Assembly: GCF_022809095.1 (NCBI RefSeq)
Contig: NZ_JALAZE010000001.1
Coordinates: forward strand, 310,001-374,000
Reading direction: 5' to 3'
Length of the DNA stretch: 64,000 nt
Origin: Bacillus kexueae
Lineage (GTDB): Bacteria; Bacillota; Bacilli; Bacillales; Aeribacillaceae
In this document: piece by piece, positions 1 through 8,822 of the stretch
Position numbering within the stretch: position 1 is the first letter of the stretch
Layout: every line of letters starts with the position of its first letter
Position numbers and translations under genes: made by a program
Notes under the pieces: generated by a model
Told to the model about the DNA's origin: nothing
Seen by the model: only the letters and a program-made list of their open reading frames with translations
Database searches by the model: none

Positions 1-265
1 GCTTCTTTTTTTCAATTGCATGTTTAATCATCGGATAGTGATATTCATTTGGCGTCGTAATGACGACTAATTCAATTGAATCGTCATTTAACAGTTCTTC
101 GTAAGAACGGACAACTTCGACATATGGGTAATCCTTTTGTGATAACGTTTGCCGTCTCTCTACTACTTTTTTTAATTCAAAATGTGGGTGCGCATGAAGA
201 AATGGTGCATGAAAAACTTGTCCTGATAAGCCGTAGCCTACTAACCCAACCTGTATCTTTTTCAA
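1..265 (-). CDS. Gfo/Idh/MocA-family oxidoreductase, N-terminal part (cut by window edge)
   Basis: Eighty-eight residues are visible from a TTG start, preceded by an AGGGGG ribosome binding site nine bases upstream; the rest lies beyond base 1. The protein opens KKIQVGLVGYGLSGQVFHA, a Rossmann dinucleotide-binding loop, and continues with a VVITTPNEYHYPMIKHAIE stretch. That order is characteristic of NAD(P)-dependent sugar or inositol dehydrogenases of the Gfo/Idh/MocA family. The substrate cannot be told from this half. The TTG start explains why it is easily missed. Confidence 0.85.
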   Translation of the reverse strand, partial: MKKIQVGLVGYGLSGQVFHAPFLHAHPHFELKKVVERRQTLSQKDYPYVEVVRSYEELLNDDSIELVVITTPNEYHYPMIKHAIEKKK

Positions 266-382
266 CTGAAACTTCCCCCTATGTATGTACTTTCCATTTC
301 CATCATGATATCACGGAACGTAAATTTTGGTAACTGATTTGTTTCAATTGATCCTTCATCCTAATTTCACCACATTTAATAA

Positions 383-554
383 GAAAAGCACAAAGCGCAA
401 GTCCTTAGGCGAAGGGCGCTTTAGGACCTGCGAGGAGGCTTCCGTCGCCACAGGAGGGCCGAAGGGAACCGAGCTGATGGCGCTTGGAGCTAGACACCAA
501 AAAACTGTAAAGAGAATACTTTAACACTTTATTGAACTTAAATTTTCTGTAACA
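383..554 (+). repeat. Terminator-associated repeat, copy 1
   Basis: This is copy 1 of a repeat of about 165 bp found ten times in the window. Landmarks in order are an AAGCGC start, CAAGTCCTTAGGCGAAGGGCGC, a GC-rich middle, GATGGCGCTT...CTAGACACC, and an AT-rich tail ending CTTTCTGTAACA. Here the tail is followed by an A-run and a minus-strand terminator-like hairpin at 565-590. Short open frames across it are by-products of the repeat. Confidence 0.9.
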
Positions 555-557
555 ACG

Positions 558-590
558 AAAAAAAGAGCTACCCAATCATCGGCAGCCCTC
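558..590 (-). terminator. Terminator-like hairpin beside repeat copy 1
   Basis: Read on the minus strand, a GGGCTGCC / GGTAGCTC stem (two G-U pairs) is followed by seven Us. No obvious minus-strand gene ends directly before it, so it may be a remnant. Confidence 0.5.
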
Positions 591-689
591 TCCATAACTT
601 TGTAAAAATATTGTAAATTGCAATGAATGAATGATTATTTTTTACGTAACCGATTAAACTATACTTCTGAAGATGTAAAGGAGGTGTTT

Positions 690-800
690 ATGTTGAGTAA
701 GAAGAATCGCTCTAACGAGGAACAAATGCGTCAACCAAAAGCAGATGCAGAATACGCCCAAGAAACGGATGCGAATAAAAAACAACCGAAACGAAATTAA
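690..800 (+). CDS. Small hydrophilic protein, possibly a minor spore protein
   Basis: This frame of 36 residues follows a near-perfect AAAGGAGGTG site. The start may be ATG at 690 or TTG at 693; the TTG has the better spacing. The product is highly charged (Lys, Asn, Gln, Glu) and has no hydrophobic core. Its AEYAQETDANKK segment recalls the EFASET repeats of gamma-type small acid-soluble spore proteins, but the match is too short to be firm. A terminator follows within ten bases. A spore role is inference. Confidence 0.6.
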   Translation: MLSKKNRSNEEQMRQPKADAEYAQETDANKKQPKRN

Positions 801-805
801 CCTTA

Positions 806-838
806 CATAAAAAGACGGCATTTGTCGTCTTTTTTTCG
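806..838. terminator. Bidirectional terminator between convergent small genes
   Basis: A GACG...CGTC stem is flanked by A-rich and T-rich runs, so it can serve both the small plus-strand gene ending at 800 and the minus-strand gene ending at 839. Confidence 0.75.
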
Positions 839-1105
839 TTACGAAATAGCTTCGTCTTTATCGCCAATTCCTGTATAGACTGCATTGTGCGCAATCTTCA
901 TTTTGGCAAGGGTTCCTTTAAGTAATTCTTCTTTGTCACACATCTCATCTGATTCTAAAATGGAAAAATCGAATACCACTTGCGAAAGTAGCTCAATGGC
1001 ACGCTTCAGTAAAAGCGGATGTGTTTCGTAATGGTCTTGTACAATCATTTGCATGACTTCCTCCGACAATAAGCGAATCTCTTTAATTCGATTGACTTCC
1101 GTCAT
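839..1105 (-). CDS. Hypothetical helical protein, 88 aa
   Basis: Start chosen at ATG 1105 because AAAGGGGGGAGACGG lies just upstream; a longer frame beginning at 1129 would bury that site. The sequence looks all-helical and soluble (TEVNRIKEIRLLSEEVMQM, then RAIELLSQVVFDFSI). There is no signal peptide, membrane segment or catalytic motif. I do not recognise the family. It lies 83 bases upstream of another short minus-strand gene and may share its transcript. Confidence 0.65.
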   Translation of the reverse strand: MTEVNRIKEIRLLSEEVMQMIVQDHYETHPLLLKRAIELLSQVVFDFSILESDEMCDKEELLKGTLAKMKIAHNAVYTGIGDKDEAIS

Positions 1106-1187
1106 CCGTCTCCCCCCCTTTGTTATCACCTTATGCGATAAATCAATTCGTTATTATATACCTTTCGCTACGAAAGCGGTAATCCCT

Positions 1188-1400
1188 TTATCGAAGCTTG
1201 TCGATTGATGAATAGTTTTGCTCCCACTTCCCTCTATGAATCGCGTCTTCTACACTCTCGATAAATGCGTGTAATGACTTCGGTAACTTTCCTGCCTCAT
1301 ATTCATCCATAGTAAAACGAATGATTTGGGCAGTGTGAAAGCTCATGACTTGGACCATTCGATGGCCGTTTTCTTTTTTCGTATACATAATTTCATACAT
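1188..1400 (-). CDS. Hypothetical protein, 70 aa
   Basis: ATG start with a GGTGAT site eight bases upstream. The product is a small mixed alpha/beta protein with MYEIMYTKKENGHRMVQVMSF at the front and a charged helical tail. No motif was recognised. It diverges from the WYL-like gene at 1488, and the 87 bp between them must hold both promoters. Confidence 0.6.
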   Translation of the reverse strand: MYEIMYTKKENGHRMVQVMSFHTAQIIRFTMDEYEAGKLPKSLHAFIESVEDAIHRGKWEQNYSSIDKLR

Positions 1401-1487
1401 TTATTCATCACCAACTTGAATACAAGAACATATGTTTGTATATAATAGTAATCGATGAGCACTCACTTGTAAAGGATGGGATCAACC

Positions 1488-1688
1488 ATGTGTTTACTCC
1501 AAAAAAGCTGTACGGAAAATCGGCCACTAACCGTTATTTACGAAGCAAAAGACGGAACCTTTTCAAAGCGTACCATTCTCGTTCAATCGATAAAAGATCA
1601 TCATATTTATGCTTATTGTTATCAAAAACGAAGTATTCGCACGTTTCGAAAAGAGTCGATATTAGCTATGGCGTTTTTGAATCATTAG
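1488..1688 (+). CDS. Small WYL-like domain protein, 66 aa
   Basis: Start taken at ATG 1488, nine bases after AAAGGATG; an in-frame ATG at 1476 lies inside that site. The core LTVIYEAKDGTFSKRTILVQSI...AYCYQKRSIRTFRKESI matches the pattern of WYL domains (strand, G-x-x-x-x-R, ayc-x-x-R, R-x-F-r). These bind ligands or nucleic acid and usually sit behind an HTH in regulators. Here it stands alone with no DNA-binding domain. Its stop overlaps the end of the convergent LacI gene by four bases. Confidence 0.6.
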   Translation: MCLLQKSCTENRPLTVIYEAKDGTFSKRTILVQSIKDHHIYAYCYQKRSIRTFRKESILAMAFLNH

Positions 1689-2656
1689 ACCGAATGGCGC
1701 TCATACAATCGAATGGGGATGTGATCATGAATGACGTTGTTATGTTCCATTTTTTCGATAAAAAGTGAAAAGGCGCGCTTCCCCATCGTTACTTTTGGAA
1801 CCTCTATCGTCGTTAAGTTTAAGCTCTCTGAAATCGGGTCGTTATCGAAACTTATAAGCGCTACATCTTTAGGAACGTGTATACCATTTTGAGCACATTG
1901 AATGGCAAAACTCGCTGCCACTTGGTCATTCGTTATTACCCACGCGGTAGGCTTTTGTACCATTTGAGTGTACGTATTAAAAATTCTCACCCCGTCTTCA
2001 AAGTGATAACATTGATCTAAAATCCAATGTTCTTGAATAGAAGTGTTCCAGCTCGTTAACTTATCACGATAAACACCTTCTCGAATTTGACTATTCGTTC
2101 CATATCGCCGTCCGAGACAAATGCCTATTTTCCGATGCCCCTTTTCATACAAATAATCCATCGCCATTTCAAAAGCCTTTCGGTGATCGACAGACACAGA
2201 TGAAATTCCTTTATGTTTTACGTCCTCACATAAAACGATTGGCCCGTATGGTTCAAACTCCTCCATTACATCGATCGATAAATGACGAGATAAATAAATA
2301 ACACCATCTAAAATCTTTTCCTGCAAATGGTGAAGGGCAATCATTTCTTTTTCAACAACGTAATTCGTTTGATAAATCACAATTTGGTACGAGTGCATTA
2401 ACGCTTCCTCTGAAATCGCTTTTAATAGCTGACTATAATAAGGATGGTCTACCATCGGAAGTACAATACCTACCCGATTCGTTTTCCCCTTCGCTAAATG
2501 TACCGCATTTTTATTAGGAATATAGTTCAACTGCTCCATCGCCTCTAACACGGCTTTTCTTTTTTCTTCTTTCACATATGGATGGTGGTTAATGACACGC
2601 GAAACCGTGGAAACCGACACGTTCGCTCTTTTCGCAATTTCTCTAATATTCGCCAT
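1685..2656 (-). CDS. LacI/GalR-family transcriptional regulator
   Basis: The 323-residue length is normal for the family. Residues 1-55 form the LacI HTH and hinge (NIREIAKRANVSVSTVSRVINHH). The rest is a periplasmic-binding-protein-like effector domain with VGIVLPMVDHPYYSQLL and a C-terminal DVALISFDNDPISE segment. It presumably binds an operator as a dimer and responds to a sugar or related ligand. The GGAGGAG site supports the start. No sugar operon lies beside it, so the regulon is unknown. The B. subtilis pfeT-ykvY region also carries a LacI-type gene (ykvZ), but equivalence is not shown. Confidence 0.93.
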   Translation of the reverse strand: MANIREIAKRANVSVSTVSRVINHHPYVKEEKRKAVLEAMEQLNYIPNKNAVHLAKGKTNRVGIVLPMVDHPYYSQLLKAISEEALMHSYQIVIYQTNYVVEKEMIALHHLQEKILDGVIYLSRHLSIDVMEEFEPYGPIVLCEDVKHKGISSVSVDHRKAFEMAMDYLYEKGHRKIGICLGRRYGTNSQIREGVYRDKLTSWNTSIQEHWILDQCYHFEDGVRIFNTYTQMVQKPTAWVITNDQVAASFAIQCAQNGIHVPKDVALISFDNDPISESLNLTTIEVPKVTMGKRAFSLFIEKMEHNNVIHDHIPIRLYERHSV

Positions 2657-2763
2657 GAAACTCCTCCTCTGATTTTCATGATGATTTTTCTAAAAAACTC
2701 TTGCTCTGAAACGCATTTCATACTTTATTGTTTCCTTAACGAAACGATAAAGGAGAGAAAGTT

Positions 2764-2922
2764 ATGATAGGTGTTATTTTTTTATGTATGTTGTGTGCCA
2801 TTATTCTAGCTGGCTCATATGTAACCATTCAAGCTAGAAAGGAAGAAATAAAATGTGAAAGCTTCCAAAAAATTGATGACTTCTTCATTGAAGGTCCTGA
2901 AAACAATCACTCGAGGAATTAG
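2764..2922 (+). CDS. Small single-span membrane protein, 52 aa
   Basis: An AAAGGAGAG site precedes the ATG by six bases. Residues 2-22 (IGVIFLCMLCAIILAGSYVT) make one hydrophobic span or signal anchor; the remaining 30 residues are charged (EEIKCESFQKIDDFFIEGP). Three cysteines are present. No family was recognised. It runs divergently from the LacI gene with about 107 bp between them. Confidence 0.6.
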   Translation: MIGVIFLCMLCAIILAGSYVTIQARKEEIKCESFQKIDDFFIEGPENNHSRN

Positions 2923-3099
2923 CTGCATGTGAACATGGAGCTAAACATCAGATGACAATAGGTTCATTGTTATTTTATAGAATATTCATTTTGATACGAC
3001 CTTTCGTTCCGCAAAAGGAGAACGGGAGACTTTTCATATATAATTATTCCAAAATAAAGGTCGATCTCACACTCTATTATCTTACAATTATCGCCATAA

Positions 3100-3146
3100 A
3101 AATAGGGGAACGATATGCTTTAATTAATTTTCATTCGTTCCCCTCA
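3100..3146 (-). terminator. Terminator of the DUF1659-DUF2922-yvrJ operon
   Basis: An exact ten-base stem AGGGGAACGA / TCGTTCCCCT encloses a 21-base loop. It is followed on the minus strand by A then five Ts and lies just past the yvrJ stop. Confidence 0.8.
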
Positions 3147-3151
3147 TTTCG

Positions 3152-3289
3152 CTATTGTTTTAATTGATTTGGGAGCATTTGAATCGAATGATTTACATCG
3201 TCTAGCTTTCGTTCGATTCGATGGAGTAAATAAAGCGTAACCACTATCGGAAATCCAACTTCACTTATGAATGGCAACCATTCTTGCAA
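3152..3289 (-). CDS. YvrJ-family small membrane protein
   Basis: Start set at TTG 3289, six bases after AAAGGGGGAG, giving 45 residues; an upstream in-frame ATG would add an unrelated 26-residue leader. LQEWLPFISEVGFPIVVTLY is one hydrophobic segment, followed by a charged amphipathic tail (LHRIERKLDDVNHSIQMLP). This is the YvrJ pattern, a family of unknown function usually found beside DUF1659 and DUF2922 proteins, as here. The C-terminal heptad-like spacing suggests oligomerisation (inference). Confidence 0.85.
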   Translation of the reverse strand: MQEWLPFISEVGFPIVVTLYLLHRIERKLDDVNHSIQMLPNQLKQ

Positions 3290-3323
3290 ATGCGACTCCC
3301 CCTTTCTACTATTTATTGAAATA

Positions 3324-3358
3324 AAGAACCAGCCCTTCAATTGAAGGACCGGTCTTCT
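3324..3358 (-). terminator. Hairpin between DUF2922 and yvrJ
   Basis: An imperfect stem built from GGTCCTTC / GAAGGGCTGG with an AATT loop follows the DUF2922 stop and precedes a short T-rich stretch. It may attenuate or process the message between DUF2922 and yvrJ. Confidence 0.45.
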
Positions 3359-3359
3359 T

Positions 3360-3578
3360 TTAGGCAATGGTCATTTCTGTTACTTGGCGATCAATGATGC
3401 GAGCACCTTTCTTGCTTACAAACTTACCGCCGTTTGATATGAACACATCAGAAGAAATGATGACGTCCATTGCTTGAGAAACTTCTTCTGATGTAAGCGT
3501 GCTTTTTGGTTCATCAATGGAAAGACGAACCGTTTTTCCTTCTTCATTTAAAAATTGCAGCTCTAACGTCTTAGCCAT
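3360..3578 (-). CDS. DUF2922 family protein, 72 aa
   Basis: The ATG follows an AAGGGGAGGG site by six bases. AKTLELQFLNEEGKTVRLSIDEPKS, then V-x-x-A-M-D and a closing RQVTEMTIA, is the DUF2922 signature: a small beta-rich protein of unknown function. It is second of three genes, 23 bases after the DUF1659 gene. The two proteins have similar size and strand pattern and may be distant paralogues or partners. Confidence 0.85.
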   Translation of the reverse strand: MAKTLELQFLNEEGKTVRLSIDEPKSTLTSEEVSQAMDVIISSDVFISNGGKFVSKKGARIIDRQVTEMTIA

Positions 3579-3601
3579 TTAATTCCCTCCCCTTCTATTC
3601 G

Positions 3602-3820
3602 TTAATTCATAATTTGTGAAGAATCGTTACGTTCCACAGTTACGAGCGGCTTTTCTTGTAAACCAGCAATTGCTTGAGCAGCCTGTAATAATTGATCAGG
3701 TGTTGCCGCAATGTTTACGTTGTTGAAGTTTTTATTTTTGTAAACCGGCTTACCCTCTTCATTTACCCCATCGTCAAGAACGAGACGAAGTTGCGTTTCT
3801 ATTAATTGCGTTGTTGCCAT
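3602..3820 (-). CDS. DUF1659 family protein, 72 aa
   Basis: Start set at ATG 3820, six bases after AAAGGAGGTG; three further in-frame codons upstream overlap that site. ETQLRLVLDDGVNEEGKPVY followed by KNKNFNNVNIAATPDQLLQAA is the DUF1659 pattern, a small Firmicutes family of unknown function. It is the first gene of the trio, so the operon promoter should lie between 3821 and about 3900. Confidence 0.85.
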   Translation of the reverse strand: MATTQLIETQLRLVLDDGVNEEGKPVYKNKNFNNVNIAATPDQLLQAAQAIAGLQEKPLVTVERNDSSQIMN

Positions 3821-3921
3821 GTCCATCACCTCCTTTCACTATACATATAGCTCGATGACTCACAAAAAGGACCGCATAATTGTAAAAAAAATTAAAGTTT
3901 AATAGTTTTATCCAATGATGA

Positions 3922-3950
3922 TTGACGAGAATAGGCGTGATTGGTATGAT
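3922..3950 (+). promoter_or_regulatory. Sigma-A-type promoter for the VTT protein gene
   Basis: TTGACG at 3922-3927 and TATGAT at 3945-3950 are separated by 17 bp, about 30 bases upstream of the start of the 3981 gene. Confidence 0.7.
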
Positions 3951-3980
3951 TCAAAGGGAATCTTATAATATCGGAGGCTA

Positions 3981-4556
3981 TTGAAATTGGAGCAGATGAT
4001 TCACGACATTATTGAATTTTTACATGCATGGGGCGTTTTAGGGCTCATTATTGTCGCCTTTACCGAGTCTTCTTTCTTCATCGTACCCCCTGATGCTTTA
4101 CTCATTCCGATGAGTGTTTTAGAACCGTCAAAGGCTTTACTACTAGCTTTTTATACAACAATTGCTTCGGTTTTAGGTGGAGTACTTGGGTATTATTTAG
4201 GAAGAGGTATTGGAAGGCCTTTATTAAATAAATTCGCTTCACAAGAAATCATCGAGAAGGCGGAAAATTTATATACGAAATACGGCATGGGCGCGATTAT
4301 TATCGCTGGCTTCACACCGATTCCATATAAGGTTTTTACAGTCTTAAGCGGTGTTGTCAAAATGAATTTAGTCCAGTTTATTATCGGTTCTTTCATTGGT
4401 AGAGGAGCGCGTTTCTTTCTCGTTGCGACCGTCGTTATGTTGTTTGGGGATGAAGCAATCGACATTATTCAACAGTACGGTTCTATTTTCACATTGATCA
4501 TTGGCGTCGTATTTGTTGTCATTTTCGTTATTATAAAAAAGCGTAAAGCCGCTTAA
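3981..4556 (+). CDS. YqaA/DedA-type VTT-domain membrane protein
   Basis: The protein is 191 residues with several hydrophobic segments. The central GAGYYLG-like region (LGYYLGRGIGRPLL) and FTPIPYKVFTVLSGVVKMNLVQFIIGSFIGRG are typical of the VTT family (YqaA branch). These integral membrane proteins are linked to lipid flipping and membrane homeostasis. Start is TTG at 3981 or TTG at 3987; TCGGAGG is only three bases before the first, so the second is slightly better spaced. Monocistronic, with its own promoter and repeat copy 2 downstream. Confidence 0.9.
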   Translation: MKLEQMIHDIIEFLHAWGVLGLIIVAFTESSFFIVPPDALLIPMSVLEPSKALLLAFYTTIASVLGGVLGYYLGRGIGRPLLNKFASQEIIEKAENLYTKYGMGAIIIAGFTPIPYKVFTVLSGVVKMNLVQFIIGSFIGRGARFFLVATVVMLFGDEAIDIIQQYGSIFTLIIGVVFVVIFVIIKKRKAA

Positions 4557-4585
4557 TCAGTGGCTCATTTAAATTCAAATAAAAA

Positions 4586-4750
4586 GAAAAGCGCAAGTCC
4601 TTAGGCGAAGAGCGCTGTAGAACCTGCGAGGAGGCTTGCGTCGCCACAGCAGGGCCGAAGCGACCAGAGCTGATGGCGCTTGAAGCTAGACACCAAAAAA
4701 CTGTAAAGAGAATACTTTAACACTTTATTGAACTTAAACTTTCTGTAACA
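4586..4750 (+). repeat. Terminator-associated repeat, copy 2
   Basis: The 5' outer stem arm is shortened (GAAAAGCGCAAGTCC). The TGTAACA tail touches the A-run of the pfkA terminator, so relative to pfkA transcription the element starts right after the U-tract. Confidence 0.9.
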
Positions 4751-4754
4751 AAAA

Positions 4755-4787
4755 TGAAAGGGTACTCGATTTGAGTACCCTTTTTTA
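4755..4787. terminator. Intrinsic terminator of pfkA (bidirectional)
   Basis: GGGTACTC / GAGTACCC with a GATTT-type loop has T-rich tracts on both strands. It lies 11 bases past the pfkA stop. Confidence 0.85.
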
Positions 4788-4797
4788 GCAATCTTGA

Positions 4798-5787
<990 letters not shown>

Positions 5788-5969
5788 TTAGTCTTTTGAC
5801 AAACCAATTTTATATGAAAGACTATCGATTGGAAAGGAAAAAAAGCAAATTTCCTGAAAAGAATTTAGGAAAGCGCATACATCACATCATAAAGTTTCCT
5901 ATTTTGTAAATTTATGAAAATTACTATTGATGAAGGGGCTTGATGAGGGATTTCTTTGCTTGTACATGT

Positions 5970-6002
5970 GAAAATGGGGAGCTTCTTTAAGCTCCCCATT
6001 AT
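5970..6002 (-). terminator. Terminator of the GNAT gene
   Basis: AATGGGGAGC / GCTCCCCATT is followed on the minus strand by a TTTTC run. The stem overlaps the stop codon region of the acetyltransferase gene. Confidence 0.8.
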
Positions 6003-6427
6003 GAAGCGTGAATGCTTTTCACATAAAATAATTCGCGTTCTTCTTCATTCACATGATCTAAATATCCAGATTGTTGAAAGTTCAGCTGTTGCACAAGTGA
6101 TTTCATGGCATCATTCTTTTCATTGGTTGAAACGATAAGCTTCGGTGAGATACATTGTTTTTCCACTTCGTTCATGAGCGCCTTAGCAATTCCTTTGCGA
6201 CGATACGACTCTTCTACGAAAAGAAGCTTAACAAACCAGTTTTCAAAGAAGGAGCGCGAGAAGACAATATATCCAACAATCTTCTCATGATCTAAAGCGA
6301 CAAAACAATTTCCTTTTTGAATCGCCTTATATAAACTATCTTTATGGACTTTTTCTTTTTTGACCCATTCATTTAATACAGAAATCTCATGTAGTTGTTG
6401 TAAGTCTGCTAGTTTGATTTCAATCAT
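5999..6427 (-). CDS. GNAT-family N-acetyltransferase
   Basis: The 142-residue single GNAT domain has the acetyl-CoA binding motif A at about 76-83 (YRRKGIAKALM), preceded by the beta-4 strand VKLLFVEES. The substrate is unknown; the family acetylates amines of small molecules or proteins. The ATG follows GAGGTAAGGGAA. It is monocistronic, with a terminator at its end and pfkA downstream on the same strand. Confidence 0.85.
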   Translation of the reverse strand: MIEIKLADLQQLHEISVLNEWVKKEKVHKDSLYKAIQKGNCFVALDHEKIVGYIVFSRSFFENWFVKLLFVEESYRRKGIAKALMNEVEKQCISPKLIVSTNEKNDAMKSLVQQLNFQQSGYLDHVNEEERELFYVKSIHAS

Positions 6428-6575
6428 TTCCCTTACCTCGAAAGCGTTTTATTTTTACGTTAACAAAGTGTTCTAGATTCCAAGTATCATAAAGTAAACT
6501 GAATTCTATTATAGTAAAAAATTTAAAATTGTAAATACTTGTCTAAAAATTTTGTGAAACTTTTCACGCACACGG

Positions 6576-7313
6576 TTAATAGATGGCCTTTCTAAAACCG
6601 GCTTCTATCGCTTCATCTTCCGAACAAAATAACGCTTCTTCTTTCGTTTGTTCATACCATGGAGAAGACGGAGGGTGATAAATCTTTTCCCCACTAGAGC
6701 TAATATTCCCTTTTATTGTACACGCTGCATCACTCGTATGTTCAGACGTGCTTTCATGTTCTATGTCCTCATTAAATCCACGGTCTTCTAGTACGTAATT
6801 TTCAATGCTCCAGATCCCGATTCCTTTTTGCTTCGCTTTTTTCTCAACGTCACGGAAGCGATCGACATATTTTGTGTTCGGAGGATAAATATACGCGACT
6901 CGTGCTAATCCATTTTCAAGCAAAATTTCGTTAAACATCTGACCGTTAATATATAAATAAACGAGTAAGCGACCATATTTATCGCGCTCATTAACATCCA
7001 ATTCAATTTCCACTTCTTTATTCATCAACATTTCTTTTGCATACTCACTCGCTTCAGGGCCAAACGGCTGAACCGGTTTTGTCGGGTGCACCGTTTCCGG
7101 AGTGTCTACAAGCAATAGGCGTACTGTCTCTTCGTTACCATCCACGATTAATTTCATCGTATCTCCATCTACCACATCGATGACTTCCGCTTCTAAACGG
7201 CCACTTTGTTCATATTGTGGTGTTTCTTTCGTCATTGATGGATCGGTTTCAATCATCTGACATCCGACTAATGTGAGTAAAACAAGTAGTGATACGAGTA
7301 GTTTATATAACAT
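6576..7313 (-). CDS. Thermonuclease-like (SNase) lipoprotein with C-terminal excalibur-like domain
   Basis: Start set at ATG 7313, six bases after AAAGGAAG, giving 245 residues. Residues 1-18 are a lipoprotein signal (LLVSLLVLLTLVGC), so the enzyme is predicted to be anchored outside the membrane. An SNase domain follows: DVVDGDTMKL, RLLLVDTPET, NERDKYGRLLVYLY and NGLARVAY supply the Ca-binding aspartates and catalytic Arg/Glu pattern of staphylococcal nuclease. The C-terminus (IKGNISSSGEKIYH...FCSEDEAIEAGFRKA) resembles the Cys-containing domain attached to many such nucleases. B. subtilis YncB is a comparable protein. Confidence 0.9.
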   Translation of the reverse strand: MLYKLLVSLLVLLTLVGCQMIETDPSMTKETPQYEQSGRLEAEVIDVVDGDTMKLIVDGNEETVRLLLVDTPETVHPTKPVQPFGPEASEYAKEMLMNKEVEIELDVNERDKYGRLLVYLYINGQMFNEILLENGLARVAYIYPPNTKYVDRFRDVEKKAKQKGIGIWSIENYVLEDRGFNEDIEHESTSEHTSDAACTIKGNISSSGEKIYHPPSSPWYEQTKEEALFCSEDEAIEAGFRKAIY

Positions 7314-7485
7314 ATATGTCTTCCTTTCTAATTGCAAGCATAATCGTGATGGTAGAGACTATTATTTTATAACGAATGTTCGGAAATCGCAAGAAAAGAT
7401 AGCATTTGAGCGGAGTAGAAACAAGTGGAGATTCATTCCTTTCTAATATGCTGGTAATATATCGATAAAATGCGATATTGAAAGG

Positions 7486-7526
7486 ATTGGATAGATGAGC
7501 CCACACTATAGCTCACCTATCCTATC
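7486..7526 (-). terminator. Terminator-like hairpin after the M24 peptidase gene
   Basis: GGATAGGTGAGC pairs with GGCTCATCTATCC across a short loop. The following T-tract is weak, so termination may be partial. Confidence 0.55.
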
Positions 7527-7538
7527 GTAATTTCCTCT

Positions 7539-8645
7539 TTACTTCCGAATGATTTGGAGTGGTTTCGGATATGAAGTAAGCGTTACAGCTCCCTCACTCG
7601 TCAGCACGATATCATCTTCGATACGTACCCCACCAACAGTCGGGTCATAGATACCTGGCTCAATTGTGTAAACCATGCCTTCCTTTAAAGTTTCATCGTT
7701 GTCGGAGCTCATTGACGGATATTCGTGAACGCTAATGCCTAAACCGTGTCCTAATCGATGTGGGAAGTACTCACCGTAACCTGCATTTGTTATTATGTCA
7801 CGCGCAATTTTGTCAAGATCCCCAATCCGAACGCCAACCTTGCTCGCTTTAATCGCTTCTAATTGCGCCTTTAAGACGACATCGTATATTTCTTTTTGTT
7901 TAGCTGACACCTCTTCAAAAACGACAGTACGAGTAATATCCGAGCAATATCCATTTAACACAACTCCTAAGTCAAATAACACAAAGTCTCCTTTTTTTAA
8001 CAGATTGTTCCCCGGTACTCCGTGTGGATTTCCTGCATTTTGCCCGAACAAGACCATCGTTGAAAACGACATTTCTCGAATCCCTTTTTTCTTCAATTCG
8101 TATTCAATGGTTGCGACAACTTCGAGCTCGGTCACACCTTCTTTTAGTGCATTGATGCCAACTTCAACCCCATAGTCTGCTAGTTTAGCTGCTTTTTGTA
8201 AAATAGAGAGCTCACTTTCGTCTTTAATCACACGCATTTCATTTAGCAACGGTTCAATGGCGACGAATGTTGCATTAGGGAAAATTCTCCGAAATTGTTC
8301 ACTGCGTCCTAATGAGAGCGCTTCTTTTTCAACTGCAAGATTTTGAACGTGTACTGTATGGTGATTATTTACTCTGTCTCGAATCAGCTCCCATGGGTTT
8401 TGCTCATCAAAATACCCGATGATTTCCCCATCAAATTTAGTTTCTCTCAGTTGATTCTCTTCCATTTTAGGCAAAATAAACATCGGCTCATTTTCGTTTA
8501 AAAGTAACAGTCCCATTAACCGTTCATGCGGGTCGCTGTCATATCCTGTTAAATAAAAAACATTCTCTCTTGAATGAATAAACGCTGCTTCTACTTTTTC
8601 TTTTTTCATCCATTCTCTTACATGCTCTAGCCGTTTTTGATTCAT
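7539..8645 (-). CDS. M24 family Xaa-Pro peptidase (YkvY-like)
   Basis: The 368-residue protein has a creatinase-like N-terminal domain (1-130) and a pita-bread metallopeptidase domain. The five metal ligands of the family are visible: Asp in VLFDLGV, Asp in YCSDITRT, His in GHGLGISVHEYP, Glu in TIEPG and Glu in VRIEDDI. It is expected to cleave Xaa-Pro dipeptides with Mn or Co in the cytosol. The B. subtilis counterpart ykvY lies beside pfeT, and here it lies two genes from pfeT, so synteny supports YkvY. Confidence 0.92.
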   Translation of the reverse strand: MNQKRLEHVREWMKKEKVEAAFIHSRENVFYLTGYDSDPHERLMGLLLLNENEPMFILPKMEENQLRETKFDGEIIGYFDEQNPWELIRDRVNNHHTVHVQNLAVEKEALSLGRSEQFRRIFPNATFVAIEPLLNEMRVIKDESELSILQKAAKLADYGVEVGINALKEGVTELEVVATIEYELKKKGIREMSFSTMVLFGQNAGNPHGVPGNNLLKKGDFVLFDLGVVLNGYCSDITRTVVFEEVSAKQKEIYDVVLKAQLEAIKASKVGVRIGDLDKIARDIITNAGYGEYFPHRLGHGLGISVHEYPSMSSDNDETLKEGMVYTIEPGIYDPTVGGVRIEDDIVLTSEGAVTLTSYPKPLQIIRK

Positions 8646-8726
8646 ATGACAACTTCCTTTCTAAAAAATTCCCAGTTCCTATTTTATCAGACGAATCGAT
8701 CTACGGACAGAATACTGCAGAAAAAT

Positions 8727-8740
8727 TTAAAACGCTTTCA
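8727..8740 (+). promoter_or_regulatory. Candidate cre site (CcpA binding)
   Basis: TTAAAACGCTTTCA differs at one position from the TGAAAACGCTTTCA form of the catabolite responsive element. It lies 83 bases upstream of the short-chain fatty acid transporter start. Glucose repression of that gene is an inference. Confidence 0.5.
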
Positions 8741-8822
8741 AAATTCTACAAATTTTAAAAGGAATTATTCGAGAAAAAAAGAATTAAAGAAATGAATTCG
8801 CTTTAGGAAGGATGTATATAAG

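Noticed and set aside
327-524. Open reading frames crossing repeat copies (also near 36130-36312 and 41237-41446)
   Set aside because: They exist only because the repeat is open in some frames; they have no ribosome site and their ends vary with repeat decay.
2952-3167. 71-codon frame after the small membrane gene
   Set aside because: No ribosome site, unlike any family, and it runs through the terminator of the yvrJ operon.
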